This document shows, one piece after another, positions 32,153 to 41,404 of a DNA stretch of 45,152 nucleotides. The stretch comes from Thermodesulfovibrio sp. GTDB lineage: Bacteria > Nitrospirota > Thermodesulfovibrionia > UBA6902. The notes beneath the pieces were generated by a model. That model ran no database searches. It was not told the origin of the DNA and saw only the letters and a program-made list of their open reading frames with translations. The stretch is from positions 1-45,152 of the forward strand of contig JALSHG010000103.1 of assembly GCA_026982355.1 (NCBI GenBank), given 5' to 3'. Within the stretch, counting starts at the first letter, position 1. Each line of letters opens with the position of its first letter. Made by a program: the position numbers and the translations under genes.

Positions 32153-34600
32153 TTAAAACAAAAGCCTCAGGTTCCTTATCTCATCGCGCGGATGCAGAAC
32201 CTCTTTCAACCTGCTGTCCGCATAGGTCTCCGTTTTATAAGAACCCTTTCCGAATGTTACCGTCACCGCGCCGTCCCGGTCTGTCCTGAAGATATCCACC
32301 CCTGCATTTCCGAGTCTTTCAAGCGTCTCGGCGTGGGGATGCCGGTAGATATTGTTCCTGCCCACGCTTATCACCGCCGTCCGCGGCCTGACCGTCCCGA
32401 GGAACTCAGCGGTGCCTGATGTCCTGCCCCCGTGGTGGGGCACCTTCATAATATCACTCTCGAGCCGGCTGCCGAGCAATGACAGATTCTCCTCGGCCTC
32501 TTCTTCAATGTCCCCGGTGAAGAGCACCGATACGCCGCCGGATACAATCTTAAGCACAAGGGAATCATTGTTCTGGTTGCAGGGCCCGCCGCGCGGCGGG
32601 GCTGCACAGAACCCGTCGTAGGGGTGAAGCACGTAAACCTTATATCCCCCGGCCTCAAGAACGTCCCCGCGCTGAAGTATCCTGGCGGGAATCCCGTGTT
32701 TTTCTATTTTTGCAAGGAACTTCAGGGCCTCGTCGGTCACCCTGCCGTTTAACCACGCTTCTCCTATATCGAAGTTGTCCACTATGTACATAAGCCCCCC
32801 GAAATGGTCGGGGTGGGGATGGCTTGCCACCAGATAGTCGACCTTTCTTATGCCCCCGGACCACAGATACGGGGCTACGACCATGCGGCCCATGTCAGGC
32901 TCATACCTGCCGCCGTCAATCACCATCACCCTTTTGTCCGGCAGCACCACAACGGATGCGTCGCCCTGTCCCACGTCCAGAAAGGTGATCCTCAGCCTGC
33001 CGTCCTGCAGGTAGGGCATGATTATGTAAACGCACAGGACGAGAACAAGCGGCAGAAAGCGCCACTTATAATACGCCGGGCGCCTGGCGTTTCCCTCGCC
33101 CGGCCTGTTTTTCAGCAGGATCAGGAGGGAAAGATAATAGAGCGCGGTTAATGCAAACGAAGGATTGTGGACGCGCAGGTCTGCATAGGGGACCATGGAA
33201 AACAGTTTTACACCCTTAAGCGTGAAATGCGTGATCTCGGCGGTCAGACCGCCTGCGGGCATCACGTGCAGGCCGGATATGAGGGCCCAGAAACCCGTAA
33301 CCAGGCCGAGCGGAAGGATAATGAAACATACAACGGGCGTTATTATCAGGTTTGTAAGGGGGGCCAGCAGGGGGAACTGTTTGAAATACAGCGCGGCAAG
33401 CGGCGCCGTCCCGAGCACGGCGGAGACGGTTATCAGCACGCCGGTCTTTATCTTTTCCGGGATCGCCCTTATGCCTGCCGGGGCCGGACTGTCCTGCATG
33501 TCCCGCCCCCTTTTCTCCAGGACATACCCGATGGACAGGACGGCAAGGAACGAGAACTGGAATGACAGATCAAACAGCGCATCCGGCTGCCACAGCAGTA
33601 TGATAAAGGCGGCAATGGACAAGGAGTTCAGCCACTGTCCCTTTCTTCCGATCAAGAGCGCCAGCATGAAGATAAAGACCATTATCAGTGATCGGACTGT
33701 CGGCACGCTCGCGCCTGAAATCAGGGCATACAGGAGCAGGACGGGAAGCGCGACCAGGATGGCCGTCTGAGTCGGGGTGATATATAAAGTCATCCTTGCA
33801 AGGGCATTCACCGGAAGGCGGTTGACCAGTCCCCTTACAAGCATGAAAAGAATAACGGCGAGCAGCCCGAAATGCGTACCCGAAATACTCAGCAGGTGTG
33901 CCAGGCCGGTGGAATTAAAGGCATCCCTAATCTCCGGGCCGACGCCTCTTTTAAGGCCCGGCACGATCGCCCTGATAAAGGCCGCCTCCTCCGCCGGCAG
34001 GCTGTTGTCGATAATCATTCCCAGCCTCTGCCTCTGCCTGTGTATCCAGTCCCGCGCCCCGTCTCCTCCGCCGGCAAGCCGAGCCTGCCTGACATAACCT
34101 CTTGCGATGATCCCGTCCTTTTTCAGGTCATGAGAGTATACACCCGGATTGAGAAACGAGGCGGGCTCCCTTAACCCGGCAAGGGCGCTGATCCTCCCGC
34201 CCGGGACAAACAGATATCCCGCATCTCCATCTTTCAGGAGGTCGCCAGGAACAGCGAGCCGGACCTTCCCCCCCACCTTTCCGCCCTCTATGGAGACATC
34301 ATCGATGGTGAAATACAGCCTGTCACCCGACATCTCCGGGACACCGTCGATAACCCCGCTGACCCAGGTGTCGCGGTCAGGCAGTGAAAGCTGCGGCAGG
34401 TCAGGCTGCCGCGCAGCGCTGTAGAGAAACCCGGAGACGAATATCACGATCAGCATAAGCGCCCTTTTCACTTGATGCCGGAACTTGAACCGGAGAAAAA
34501 CAGCCGCTGCAATGCACAGCAGGACAAGGGAGACCGGGAAGAAAGGCAGGAACTTCAGCGCGGCAATTCCTGATATGAAAGACAAGGCGAACCCGACCAT
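32153..34600 (-). CDS. comEC: ComEC/Rec2 DNA-uptake channel protein
   Basis: 815 aa. The N-terminus has two hydrophobic helices, then an OB-like domain (DRDTWVSGVIDGVPEMSGDR). The competence core begins at SISGTHFGLLAVILFM and has about eight transmembrane segments. The C-terminal metallo-beta-lactamase-like domain shows TFLDVGQGDASVV, SHPHPDHFGGL and KVPHHGGRTSG. Full length and all metal motifs intact, so probably a functional channel that imports single-stranded DNA and may degrade the other strand. Together with comF at 6 kb it suggests transformability; other competence genes are not in the window. Confidence 0.95.
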   Translation of the reverse strand: MVGFALSFISGIAALKFLPFFPVSLVLLCIAAAVFLRFKFRHQVKRALMLIVIFVSGFLYSAARQPDLPQLSLPDRDTWVSGVIDGVPEMSGDRLYFTIDDVSIEGGKVGGKVRLAVPGDLLKDGDAGYLFVPGGRISALAGLREPASFLNPGVYSHDLKKDGIIARGYVRQARLAGGGDGARDWIHRQRQRLGMIIDNSLPAEEAAFIRAIVPGLKRGVGPEIRDAFNSTGLAHLLSISGTHFGLLAVILFMLVRGLVNRLPVNALARMTLYITPTQTAILVALPVLLLYALISGASVPTVRSLIMVFIFMLALLIGRKGQWLNSLSIAAFIILLWQPDALFDLSFQFSFLAVLSIGYVLEKRGRDMQDSPAPAGIRAIPEKIKTGVLITVSAVLGTAPLAALYFKQFPLLAPLTNLIITPVVCFIILPLGLVTGFWALISGLHVMPAGGLTAEITHFTLKGVKLFSMVPYADLRVHNPSFALTALYYLSLLILLKNRPGEGNARRPAYYKWRFLPLVLVLCVYIIMPYLQDGRLRITFLDVGQGDASVVVLPDKRVMVIDGGRYEPDMGRMVVAPYLWSGGIRKVDYLVASHPHPDHFGGLMYIVDNFDIGEAWLNGRVTDEALKFLAKIEKHGIPARILQRGDVLEAGGYKVYVLHPYDGFCAAPPRGGPCNQNNDSLVLKIVSGGVSVLFTGDIEEEAEENLSLLGSRLESDIMKVPHHGGRTSGTAEFLGTVRPRTAVISVGRNNIYRHPHAETLERLGNAGVDIFRTDRDGAVTVTFGKGSYKTETYADSRLKEVLHPRDEIRNLRLLF

Positions 34601-34641
34601 ATTCTACTGAATATATCAGAACGGAAAAGATAATACACCTA

Positions 34642-34671
34642 TTGAAAATTCTTATCCCCTTTTTATAGAAT
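34642..34671 (+). promoter_or_regulatory. Candidate promoter of the GldAFG-like operon
   Basis: TTGAAA (34642-34647) followed by TATAGA after 16 nt or TAGAAT after 18 nt, in the divergent gap between comEC and the ABC genes. Leader about 40 nt. Confidence 0.5.
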
Positions 34672-34717
34672 ATGTTGCTGGACGGACACCTCGCAGAGGC
34701 AAGGCATACATGCAACT

Positions 34718-35653
34718 ATGATCCGCGTAGAGAATCTTACCAGGTACTACGGCGGGACGTGCGCCGTGGATGAAATAAGCTTTGAGATGGGAAGTGGCGG
34801 GATTCTCGGTCTCCTCGGCCCTAACGGCGCCGGCAAGACGACGTTCATGAGGATGCTCACCTGCTATCTCAGGCCTTCCTCCGGCAACATAACCGTCAAA
34901 GACTACAACATCCACGAACATCCCATTCAGATAAAGGAGCTTATCGGCTACCTCCCCGAATCCGCGCCGATTTATCCTGACATGCTCGTGTATGATTACC
35001 TGAAATTCGTGGCCGATGTGCGGAATCTGGAAAAGGCCCGGGCGGACTCCAGGATAAAGGAGCTTGCCGGCATGTGCGGTATCAGGGAAGTCATGCACAA
35101 GCCGGTCGGTGAACTGTCCAAGGGCTATAAACAGAGGGTCGGGCTGGCGCATGCGATGATGAGCGACCCGGAGATACTCGTGCTCGATGAGCCCACGTCA
35201 GGACTTGATCCGAACCAGATCGTCGAGATCAGGGATATCATCAGGAGGATCGGAAGGGAAAAGACCGTGATCCTCTCGACCCATATACTGAGCGAGGCTG
35301 AGGCCACGTGCGACAGGATCGTGATAATCAACCGGGGAAAGATCGTGGCGGACGGCGCCACGGATGAACTCAAGCGGCAGGCGGGCAGCGGTTACATCAT
35401 CCACGTCTCACTGAGGCACGGGAACCCCGGCGAGATAACACAGGCCTTCACCGGGGTGCCCGGAATCAGTGACGTGGCCCTTGCCGGCTCCGGCGACGGC
35501 ATAATTGACTTTCGCCTTGCGTGCAGCGGGCAAAGGGACATACGCCCGGATATTTACGGAATCATCAAAAACAACAACTGGCCTCTCCTGGAATTTCACA
35601 GGGAGACCGGGACTCTTGAAACCATATTCAGGGAACTCACGAGGGGGAACTGA
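34718..35653 (+). CDS. ABC transporter ATP-binding protein (GldA-like)
   Basis: 311 aa. Walker A GPNGAGKTT (34-42), signature LSKGYKQRVGLAHAM, Walker B LVLDEPTSGLD, and the switch His in LSTHILSEAE. The C-terminal ~80 residues (IIHVSLRHG...) form the extra domain found in ABC-2-type exporter ATPases. First gene of four: ATPase, permease, GldG-like and DUF4340. In Bacteroidetes related proteins are gliding motility components, but the cluster is widespread in non-gliding Gram-negatives, where the substrate is unknown. Confidence 0.93.
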   Translation: MIRVENLTRYYGGTCAVDEISFEMGSGGILGLLGPNGAGKTTFMRMLTCYLRPSSGNITVKDYNIHEHPIQIKELIGYLPESAPIYPDMLVYDYLKFVADVRNLEKARADSRIKELAGMCGIREVMHKPVGELSKGYKQRVGLAHAMMSDPEILVLDEPTSGLDPNQIVEIRDIIRRIGREKTVILSTHILSEAEATCDRIVIINRGKIVADGATDELKRQAGSGYIIHVSLRHGNPGEITQAFTGVPGISDVALAGSGDGIIDFRLACSGQRDIRPDIYGIIKNNNWPLLEFHRETGTLETIFRELTRGN

Positions 35654-35654
35654 C

Positions 35655-36359
35655 ATGAACAGGGCGGCAACCGTATTCAGGAAGGAATTCAGGGGCTACT
35701 TCATATCACCGATCGCCTATATTGTCATCTCGGTCTTTCTCATACTGACGGGCTGGTTCTTCTTCTCCACCTTTTTCCTGTTCGGGCAGGCCGAGATGAG
35801 GAGCTTCTTCTCCCTGCTGCCCGTGATATTCTCGTTTATCATCCCTGCTGTCACAATGAGGCTGTTTTCCGAAGAATTCAATACAGGGTCCTACGAATTG
35901 ATGCTGACCATGCCCGTATCCCCGCCGGACATCATTATCGGCAAGTTCACCGCGGCCGTGGCATTCGTCGCCGTCATGCTCGCGCCCACACTTTCTTACG
36001 GCATATTCATTTCATTCATCGGGGACCTCGACTGGGGGCCGGTAGCCGGAGGTTATGCCGGGGCCCTGCTGCTCGGGGCTTCATTTTCATCAATAGGGCT
36101 GTTTGCCTCATCGCTTACGCGCAACCAGATCATAGCGTTTATCACCGGCATGTCTTTCTGCTTCGTGCTCACGCTCATGGACAAGATGCTGTTTTTTCTC
36201 CCCGAGGGCGCGCTGAATTTCTTCCAGTACATGGGGGCCGGTTTCCACTTTCAGAATATCTCCAGAGGCATAATCGACTCAAGGGACATACTGTACTTCC
36301 TCAGCATATGTTTTGTTATGCTGTATGCCACTAATCTCGTGATCCGGGAGAGGAAATAG
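35655..36359 (+). CDS. ABC-2 type permease (GldF-like)
   Basis: 234 aa from the ATG at 35655, preceded by GAGGGGG; start and the previous stop are separated by one base. Six hydrophobic segments, beginning YFISPIAYIVISVFLILTGW and ending YFLSICFVMLYATNLVI. The motif RLFSEEFNTGSYELMLTMP is the ABC-2 permease signature. Forms the channel for the ATPase encoded just before. Confidence 0.92.
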   Translation: MNRAATVFRKEFRGYFISPIAYIVISVFLILTGWFFFSTFFLFGQAEMRSFFSLLPVIFSFIIPAVTMRLFSEEFNTGSYELMLTMPVSPPDIIIGKFTAAVAFVAVMLAPTLSYGIFISFIGDLDWGPVAGGYAGALLLGASFSSIGLFASSLTRNQIIAFITGMSFCFVLTLMDKMLFFLPEGALNFFQYMGAGFHFQNISRGIIDSRDILYFLSICFVMLYATNLVIRERK

Positions 36360-36367
36360 GGAATGCC

Positions 36368-38572
36368 ATGAAAAAGTTTTCCGATGCCGCCGGGTATTCC
36401 AGATTCCTGATATATCTTGCTGTAACAATCCTGCTGAACATAGCGGGCATTACATTTTTCTTCAGGGCAGACCTGACTTCAGGCGGGGTGTACTCATTGT
36501 CGGAGGCGAGCAGGAAGGTTGTTTCGACCCTCTCGGAGCCGCTGACCGTCAAGGTGTTTTTCAGCGGCAACCTGCCTGCGCCGTACAATAATATCGAACG
36601 CTACCTCCGCGACCTGCTCGAGGAATATGCGGTTGCAGGCAACAGGTACTTCAACTACAGGTTCTACAACGTCTCGGGCGGTGAAGACGACGAGTCCCTG
36701 AAAAACAGGGAGCTTGCCTCAAGCTACGGCATCCAGCCCGTGCAGATACAGAATATCGAGCACGACCAGGTGAAATTCCAGGAAGCCTACATGGGAATGG
36801 CGCTGATTCACGGCGATATCATCGAGGCCATACCCGCTATAACATCCACGGACGGCCTTGAGTACCGCATCACTTCAACGATCATGAAGATGAACAACAA
36901 GATAAGCGCCCTCCTGCGCCTGAAAGACAACATATCCGTCAAGCTGATCTTATCCTCGTCCCTTGCCGTGGTGGGCCCGTACATGAACATCAGCGGCCTG
37001 CCCGAGCTGCCCGGGAAGATAGAGGAGATAGTGAACAGGCTGAACGAGAAAAACTACGGCAGGCTTTCATTCTCATATCTTGACCCGAGCCTGAATCCCG
37101 CTGACGGGAAACAGGCGGAACATTACAATATCCTTCGTCTCGGGTGGAGCGAGTTCAGGGACAGAACCGGAAAGACAATACCCGCGGGAAAGGGCTATGC
37201 GGGGATCGTCGTTGAGCACGGCGAAAAGTTTGAAACAATCGAGCTGATAAAGGCCATACGCCTTCCGGTCTTCGGCACCCAGTACCAGCTTGCGGATCTC
37301 GCCGGACTTGAAAAAGCCATCAATGAAACCGCGGAAAACGTAATCGATATCAACGAGGAGATCGGCTGGCTCGCGGATCACGGCACCCCTCCGGTGGGGG
37401 GGCTGCCACCCATGTTCGATTTCCGGCGGCAGCAGGACTCGCTCTCAAGCCTCGAGAAACTCCTGTCCGAAGAATACTCCATACGCCGGGTCCGTCTCAG
37501 GGATGAAGATATCCCGGACGGCCTGTCAACCCTTATAATTGCCGGGCCCGGGGAGAAGTTCACCGACTACGAGCTCTACCGGATCGACCAGTTCCTCATG
37601 AAGGGGAACAACCTGGCCGTGTTCCTGGATTCATTCAAAGAGGTCACCCCCGGCGGGGAGGGCATGATGAGCCGGTTCAGGAGGTCGTTTTACACGCCGC
37701 TTGATACCGGTCTCGAAAAACTGCTGGAGCACTACGGTTTAACCGTTAAGAAATCGATCGTCCTTGATGAGAACAGTTACAGGCAGCCGGTGCCGCGCAG
37801 GTTCGGGGGCGGGGAGCGGACAATTTATTACGCGCCGATCATCAAGAACGAGATGATCAACAAAGACGCCGCCTATCTGAAAAACATCAAGGGGCTCGTA
37901 ATCCTGAAGGCATCTCCCATTGAGATCAACGAAAAGAAAATCAGGGACAACGGGCTCAGGGCCGTAAAGCTCTTCTCATCATCCGGGAGGTCCTGGGAGA
38001 TGAAGGGGAGCATCAATCTGAACCCCGTATTTATTACGCCCCCGAAGGACGAGGATGAATTCAGGAGCCTGCCCATGGCATACGTTGTCGAGGGCCCTTT
38101 CCCGAGCTACTTTGCAGGCAGGCCCGTACCCGAGAAGAAAGAACCGGAAAAAGAGGGCGGTGAGGGGAAAAAGGAAAAAAACGGCAGAGAAACCGGCGTC
38201 GACATGTCCGCAATCAGGGGGGAGAGGATCACTATCGAGAAAGGCAGGCCCGGAAAGATATTTCTCATAGGAACCTCCGCTATCCTCAGGGATAACGTAA
38301 TAGACGAGGAAGGCAAGACACCGAATGCGCAGTTTGTCATGAACGTCATTGATTATCTCAACGGGAGGGAAGACATCGCGGTGATGCGCAGCAAGACACA
38401 GAAGTTCAATCCCCTGCGGGACATTGACCCGGCTTCAAAGACGGCCGTAAAGACCGCCAACATAGCCGGTCTGCCCGCGCTTGTTGTCATTGCCGGGATT
38501 ATCGTGTGGTTCCGGCGCACAGCAAGAAAGCGCAGGATTCAGAAAATGTTCGGCAAAGGAGCGTTGGAATGA
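36368..38572 (+). CDS. GldG-like ABC-associated membrane protein
   Basis: 734 aa. An N-terminal membrane helix (about 12-32), then a large extracytoplasmic region with the GldG domain (LTVKVFFSGNLPAPYNNIERYLRDLLEEY; the DUF4350-like segment LIIAGPGEKFTDYELYRIDQFL...NNLAVFLDS) and a C-terminal membrane helix (GLPALVVIAGIIVWF) before a basic tail. A charged low-complexity insert (PEKKEPEKEGGEGKKEK) lies near 580-605. It fits with GldA/GldF as a periplasmic-facing partner. The stop overlaps the start of the DUF4340 gene (ATGA). Confidence 0.9.
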   Translation: MKKFSDAAGYSRFLIYLAVTILLNIAGITFFFRADLTSGGVYSLSEASRKVVSTLSEPLTVKVFFSGNLPAPYNNIERYLRDLLEEYAVAGNRYFNYRFYNVSGGEDDESLKNRELASSYGIQPVQIQNIEHDQVKFQEAYMGMALIHGDIIEAIPAITSTDGLEYRITSTIMKMNNKISALLRLKDNISVKLILSSSLAVVGPYMNISGLPELPGKIEEIVNRLNEKNYGRLSFSYLDPSLNPADGKQAEHYNILRLGWSEFRDRTGKTIPAGKGYAGIVVEHGEKFETIELIKAIRLPVFGTQYQLADLAGLEKAINETAENVIDINEEIGWLADHGTPPVGGLPPMFDFRRQQDSLSSLEKLLSEEYSIRRVRLRDEDIPDGLSTLIIAGPGEKFTDYELYRIDQFLMKGNNLAVFLDSFKEVTPGGEGMMSRFRRSFYTPLDTGLEKLLEHYGLTVKKSIVLDENSYRQPVPRRFGGGERTIYYAPIIKNEMINKDAAYLKNIKGLVILKASPIEINEKKIRDNGLRAVKLFSSSGRSWEMKGSINLNPVFITPPKDEDEFRSLPMAYVVEGPFPSYFAGRPVPEKKEPEKEGGEGKKEKNGRETGVDMSAIRGERITIEKGRPGKIFLIGTSAILRDNVIDEEGKTPNAQFVMNVIDYLNGREDIAVMRSKTQKFNPLRDIDPASKTAVKTANIAGLPALVVIAGIIVWFRRTARKRRIQKMFGKGALE

Positions 38573-39534
38573 AATCGAAAAAAGAAATAGCAATCCTTTT
38601 CTTCATCATAGCCGTCCTTGTCTTTTATATCTCCTCGCGTAAAGACGAAAAGACGCATTACACGTTGCCGGAAGCGCCGGAGATAGCCGCGGACGACATA
38701 ACGAAGATAACCATAAAGAAAAAGGGCTCGGAGACGGTCCTGGTCAGGGAAGGCGGCAGGTGGCTCGTTGGTGAGAAAAAGTACCCGGCGGATGAAAAAA
38801 AAGTAAAAGATATGCTGAAGCGCATCTCGGACCTCACACTGACCGCCCTTGCATCGGAATCGAAAAACTATGCCGTTTACGAGCTTGATGAGAAAAACAG
38901 GATCGAGGTGGCGGCTTATAAAGGCGACCGCCTCCTGCGCAGGCTGAATATCGGCAAACCCGCGGCATCCTACCGTTTCACATTTGTCATGCTTGATGAC
39001 GACCCGCGCGTCTTTCAGGCAAAGGGCGAGATAAAGAGCGAATTCAGCAGGACCGTGTCCGGGTTGCGTGACAGAAAAGTGATGGCGTTCACGGATGATA
39101 TCAGAGAGGTTGTGCTTAAACGGGGCAGGGATGAGATAAGATTCGTGAAGACGGAGGCGCCTGTTCCGGTTGACACGGCGGGAGGGGAAGATGAAAAAGA
39201 ACAGAAAAAGGAAGGGGAAACCTCCGCATGGAAAACCGCCGACGGCAGGGCGGCGAAGGCAGGAGAAATCGACGGCATAATAAACACATTATCCGGGCTG
39301 GTCTGTGACGGATTCATGGAAGACGGGAAGAAAGAGGATCTCAAATCCCCGGTCTTTACGGCAACACTGAAGGGGATTAACACCTACACGATTTCCATCT
39401 TCGGGAAAAAAGACGGCAAGTATCCGGCCGTCTCCTCAACAAGCGAATACCCCTTCCTGCTTTCAGAGTGGAAGGCCGAGAGAATCATGAAGGACTTCGG
39501 CGGCCTGATTGAAGAAAAGAAGAACAAGTCGTAA
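38569..39534 (+). CDS. DUF4340 domain protein, GldG-cluster partner
   Basis: 321 aa from the ATG at 38569 (AAGGAG eight bases upstream). One N-terminal membrane anchor (IAILFFIIAVLVFYISSR), then the repeated DUF4340 pattern: DITKITIKKKGSETVLVREG, WLVGEKKYPADEKKVKDML, and YRFTFVMLDDDPRVFQAKGE. A charged stretch with Glu/Lys (about 200-215) resembles the insert of the GldG-like protein. DUF4340 genes almost always follow gldG homologues; the function is unknown. Confidence 0.9.
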   Translation: MKSKKEIAILFFIIAVLVFYISSRKDEKTHYTLPEAPEIAADDITKITIKKKGSETVLVREGGRWLVGEKKYPADEKKVKDMLKRISDLTLTALASESKNYAVYELDEKNRIEVAAYKGDRLLRRLNIGKPAASYRFTFVMLDDDPRVFQAKGEIKSEFSRTVSGLRDRKVMAFTDDIREVVLKRGRDEIRFVKTEAPVPVDTAGGEDEKEQKKEGETSAWKTADGRAAKAGEIDGIINTLSGLVCDGFMEDGKKEDLKSPVFTATLKGINTYTISIFGKKDGKYPAVSSTSEYPFLLSEWKAERIMKDFGGLIEEKKNKS

Positions 39535-39550
39535 GCGAATAAAATCTTTT

Positions 39551-39658
39551 GATGCTGCATAAACAGGCAGGAGAGCCTGCCGGCAACCCTTCATCTGCGT
39601 GTCTTCACCTTAATGTTGCATAAGCGGGCAGGCGGTGTTTTTATGCAACTGTAAGGTT
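39551..39658. repeat. Two palindromic repeat copies (12, diverged; 13, single-stem)
   Basis: The first (39551-39593) keeps GATGCTGCATAAACAGGCAG and a hairpin GGCAGGAGAGCCTGCC. The second (39608-39658) is clean: CCTTAATGTTGCATAAGC, GGGCAGGCGGTG, TTTTATGCAACTGTAAGGTT. The rest of the gap up to 39836 holds no gene or other feature I can support. Confidence 0.8.
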
Positions 39659-39836
39659 CAGTGAATCTCCCGCATGGCATATCAACTGCCCGTTGTCCGT
39701 GTCCGCAATCTCCCGTCCTGCCGGTGATATTTCAGTGCACGTTTCAGGGACGAGCGGTTCATCCGAGTTGTTATCCCGCGGCGACTTGGATTAAGATATA
39801 AGAGAATCGGTTATTTTCAAACAGAGTGGAGAATCC

Positions 39837-40112
39837 ATGTTCAAACTGATATTCAAAATAATGGTGACGGTGATATTCACGGTTTTTCTTATCATAGGGC
39901 TTGCCGTGTGGAAAGGCGGGGAGCCTTTCAGGATACTGGGGGAAGGCACCATCGTTATAGGGAAGAGCATCTCGGAGTTCGGGGATTACGTGGATGAGAT
40001 TGTAAAAGGCACGAGGAAGGTGAAAAAAACCTATGAAAAGCTGAAGGAATCCGTAACGCCCGAAAAAGGCGCCTTTGAGGAACTGAAGGAATGGGGAAGC
40101 GATAAGATATAA
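39837..40112 (+). CDS. Small membrane-anchored hypothetical protein
   Basis: 91 aa. One N-terminal transmembrane helix (IFKIMVTVIFTVFLIIGLAVW) followed by an amphipathic, coiled-coil-like tail rich in Lys/Glu (GTRKVKKTYEKLKESVTPEK). No family recognised. GAGTGGAG lies six bases before the ATG. Its stop is directly followed by the lolD ATG with no gap, so it belongs to that operon. Confidence 0.65.
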   Translation: MFKLIFKIMVTVIFTVFLIIGLAVWKGGEPFRILGEGTIVIGKSISEFGDYVDEIVKGTRKVKKTYEKLKESVTPEKGAFEELKEWGSDKI

Positions 40113-40811
40113 ATGGCACCCCTTATAAGCGTAAAACGCCTGAACAAGACCTTTTTCTCTCCCGGAAGAAAGCTCCATATATTAAAGGACATAACGTTTG
40201 ACATCGAAGAAGGCGAAATGGTCTCGCTCATGGGGCCTTCCGGGGTCGGCAAGAGCACCCTGCTTCATATACTCGGCACCCTCGACAGACCCACGAGCGG
40301 AACGGTGTTATATGAAGGCAGGGATGTCTTTGCACTCGGCAATGACAAGCTGGCTGATTTCAGGAGCAGGACCGTGGGGTTTGTCTTCCAGTTTCATCAT
40401 CTCATGCCCGAGTTCAGTACCATCGAGAATACCGTAATGCCTGCGCTCATAGCAGGAATAAGATACAGCGAGGCACGGGAAAGGGCCGGGCGCCTGCTGT
40501 CCGAGCTCGGACTTTCCGGGAGATTATCCCACAAGCCCGGCGAGCTTTCCGGCGGCGAGCAGCAGAGAGTCGCTGTTGCAAGGGCGCTCATGCTTGATCC
40601 CAGGGTCGTGCTTGCCGACGAGCCCACGGGCAACCTCGATACGCGCACGGGAGAGGAACTCTTCAGCCTTCTGACCGGGCTGAACGGCAGGAAGGGCATC
40701 ACCTTTGTCGTAGTCACGCACAATGAGGGTATCGCATCACGATGCCGGAGGGTTATAAGGATGAGGGACGGAAGGATTGAGCAGGGGTCAGGGGAAGCGG
40801 ATATGCCGTAA
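40113..40811 (+). CDS. lolD: LolD-type lipoprotein-releasing ABC ATPase
   Basis: 232 aa. Walker A GPSGVGKST (41-49), Q-loop FVFQFHHLMPEF, signature LSGGEQQRVAVARALM, Walker B VLADEPTGNLD and switch His in VVVTHNEG. FQFHHLMPEFSTIENTVMP is characteristic of LolD within the MacB/LolD group. It would power release of outer-membrane lipoproteins, but lolC/lolE are not next to it. Its stop overlaps the next start (TAATG). Implies a diderm envelope. Confidence 0.88.
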   Translation: MAPLISVKRLNKTFFSPGRKLHILKDITFDIEEGEMVSLMGPSGVGKSTLLHILGTLDRPTSGTVLYEGRDVFALGNDKLADFRSRTVGFVFQFHHLMPEFSTIENTVMPALIAGIRYSEARERAGRLLSELGLSGRLSHKPGELSGGEQQRVAVARALMLDPRVVLADEPTGNLDTRTGEELFSLLTGLNGRKGITFVVVTHNEGIASRCRRVIRMRDGRIEQGSGEADMP

Positions 40812-41266
40812 TGAAACCAGAGGATAAAAAAAACCGGTCCGCCGAGCTGAGGGAACTTGCACACGAACTCAAAGACGCATTCGATGCGGTCTCCCCTTTC
40901 ATCGAAAAGCATACGGCGGTAGTCTGCCCTGAATGCAGGCAGGTCTGCTGTCGTGACAAACACGGCCGCCCCGATGAAAATGACCTCGTCTTTCTCAGGG
41001 CGCTCGGCGAGGAGATGCCGGACGGCCGGACGGAGCGGGGGGAATCGGAGCCCTGCCGTTTTCTCACTGAGACCGGCTGTTCCCTGCAAAGATGGAGGAG
41101 GCCCTTCCGCTGCACCTTTTTCTTCTGCGCCCCGCTGTTGAAAAGCCTGGAGAACGACAACGCCAAGCTGTACAGGGCGTTTGTGCAATACTTTCAGCAT
41201 CTGGTGCAGGCAAGGCGCAGGCTTCTCGAGTCCCGGGCAGTCCCTGATCAGGTGTGTGCACCTTAA
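40811..41266 (+). CDS. YkgJ-type Cys-cluster protein
   Basis: 151 aa. Cysteines are arranged as in the YkgJ/CxxCxxCC family: CPECRQVCC (Cys39, 42, 46, 47), CRFLTETGCSL (82, 90) and FRCTFFFCAPL (101 or so, 106). Such proteins are thought to bind zinc or an Fe-S cluster; no firm function is known. It overlaps lolD by one base. The stop codon TAA (41264-41266) is the TAA of the repeat end CCTTAATG. Confidence 0.8.
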   Translation: MKPEDKKNRSAELRELAHELKDAFDAVSPFIEKHTAVVCPECRQVCCRDKHGRPDENDLVFLRALGEEMPDGRTERGESEPCRFLTETGCSLQRWRRPFRCTFFFCAPLLKSLENDNAKLYRAFVQYFQHLVQARRRLLESRAVPDQVCAP

Positions 41267-41303
41267 TGTTGCATAAGCCGGCATTTTTATGCCGCTGTAA
41301 GGT
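41261..41303. repeat. Palindromic repeat copy 14 (minimal form, 43 bp)
   Basis: CCTTAATGTTGCATAAGCCG then GCATTTTTATGCCGCTGTAAGGT. The smallest clean copy: just the two ends and a short inner arm. Confidence 0.85.
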
Positions 41304-41308
41304 ATATA

Positions 41309-41337
41309 TTGACTTCCCCCGGCTGCATCTTTAAACT
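41309..41337 (+). promoter_or_regulatory. Sigma70 promoter of argS, between two repeats
   Basis: TTGACT (41309-41314), 17-nt spacer, TAAACT (41332-41337). Transcription would start near 41344, so copy 15 forms the mRNA leader of argS. Confidence 0.55.
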
Positions 41338-41340
41338 TAT

Positions 41341-41389
41341 CCTTAATGTTGCATAAGCCGGCAGGCGGTTTTTTACGCAACTGTAAGGT
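41341..41389. repeat. Palindromic repeat copy 15 (short form) in the argS leader
   Basis: CCTTAATGTTGCATAAGCCG, GCAGGCGGTTTTTTACGC, AACTGTAAGGT. Would fold as a hairpin with the T6 run in the loop region. No ribosome binding site is evident between it and the argS ATG. Confidence 0.85.
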
Positions 41390-41404
41390 AAAATTATTGT
41401 TCAT

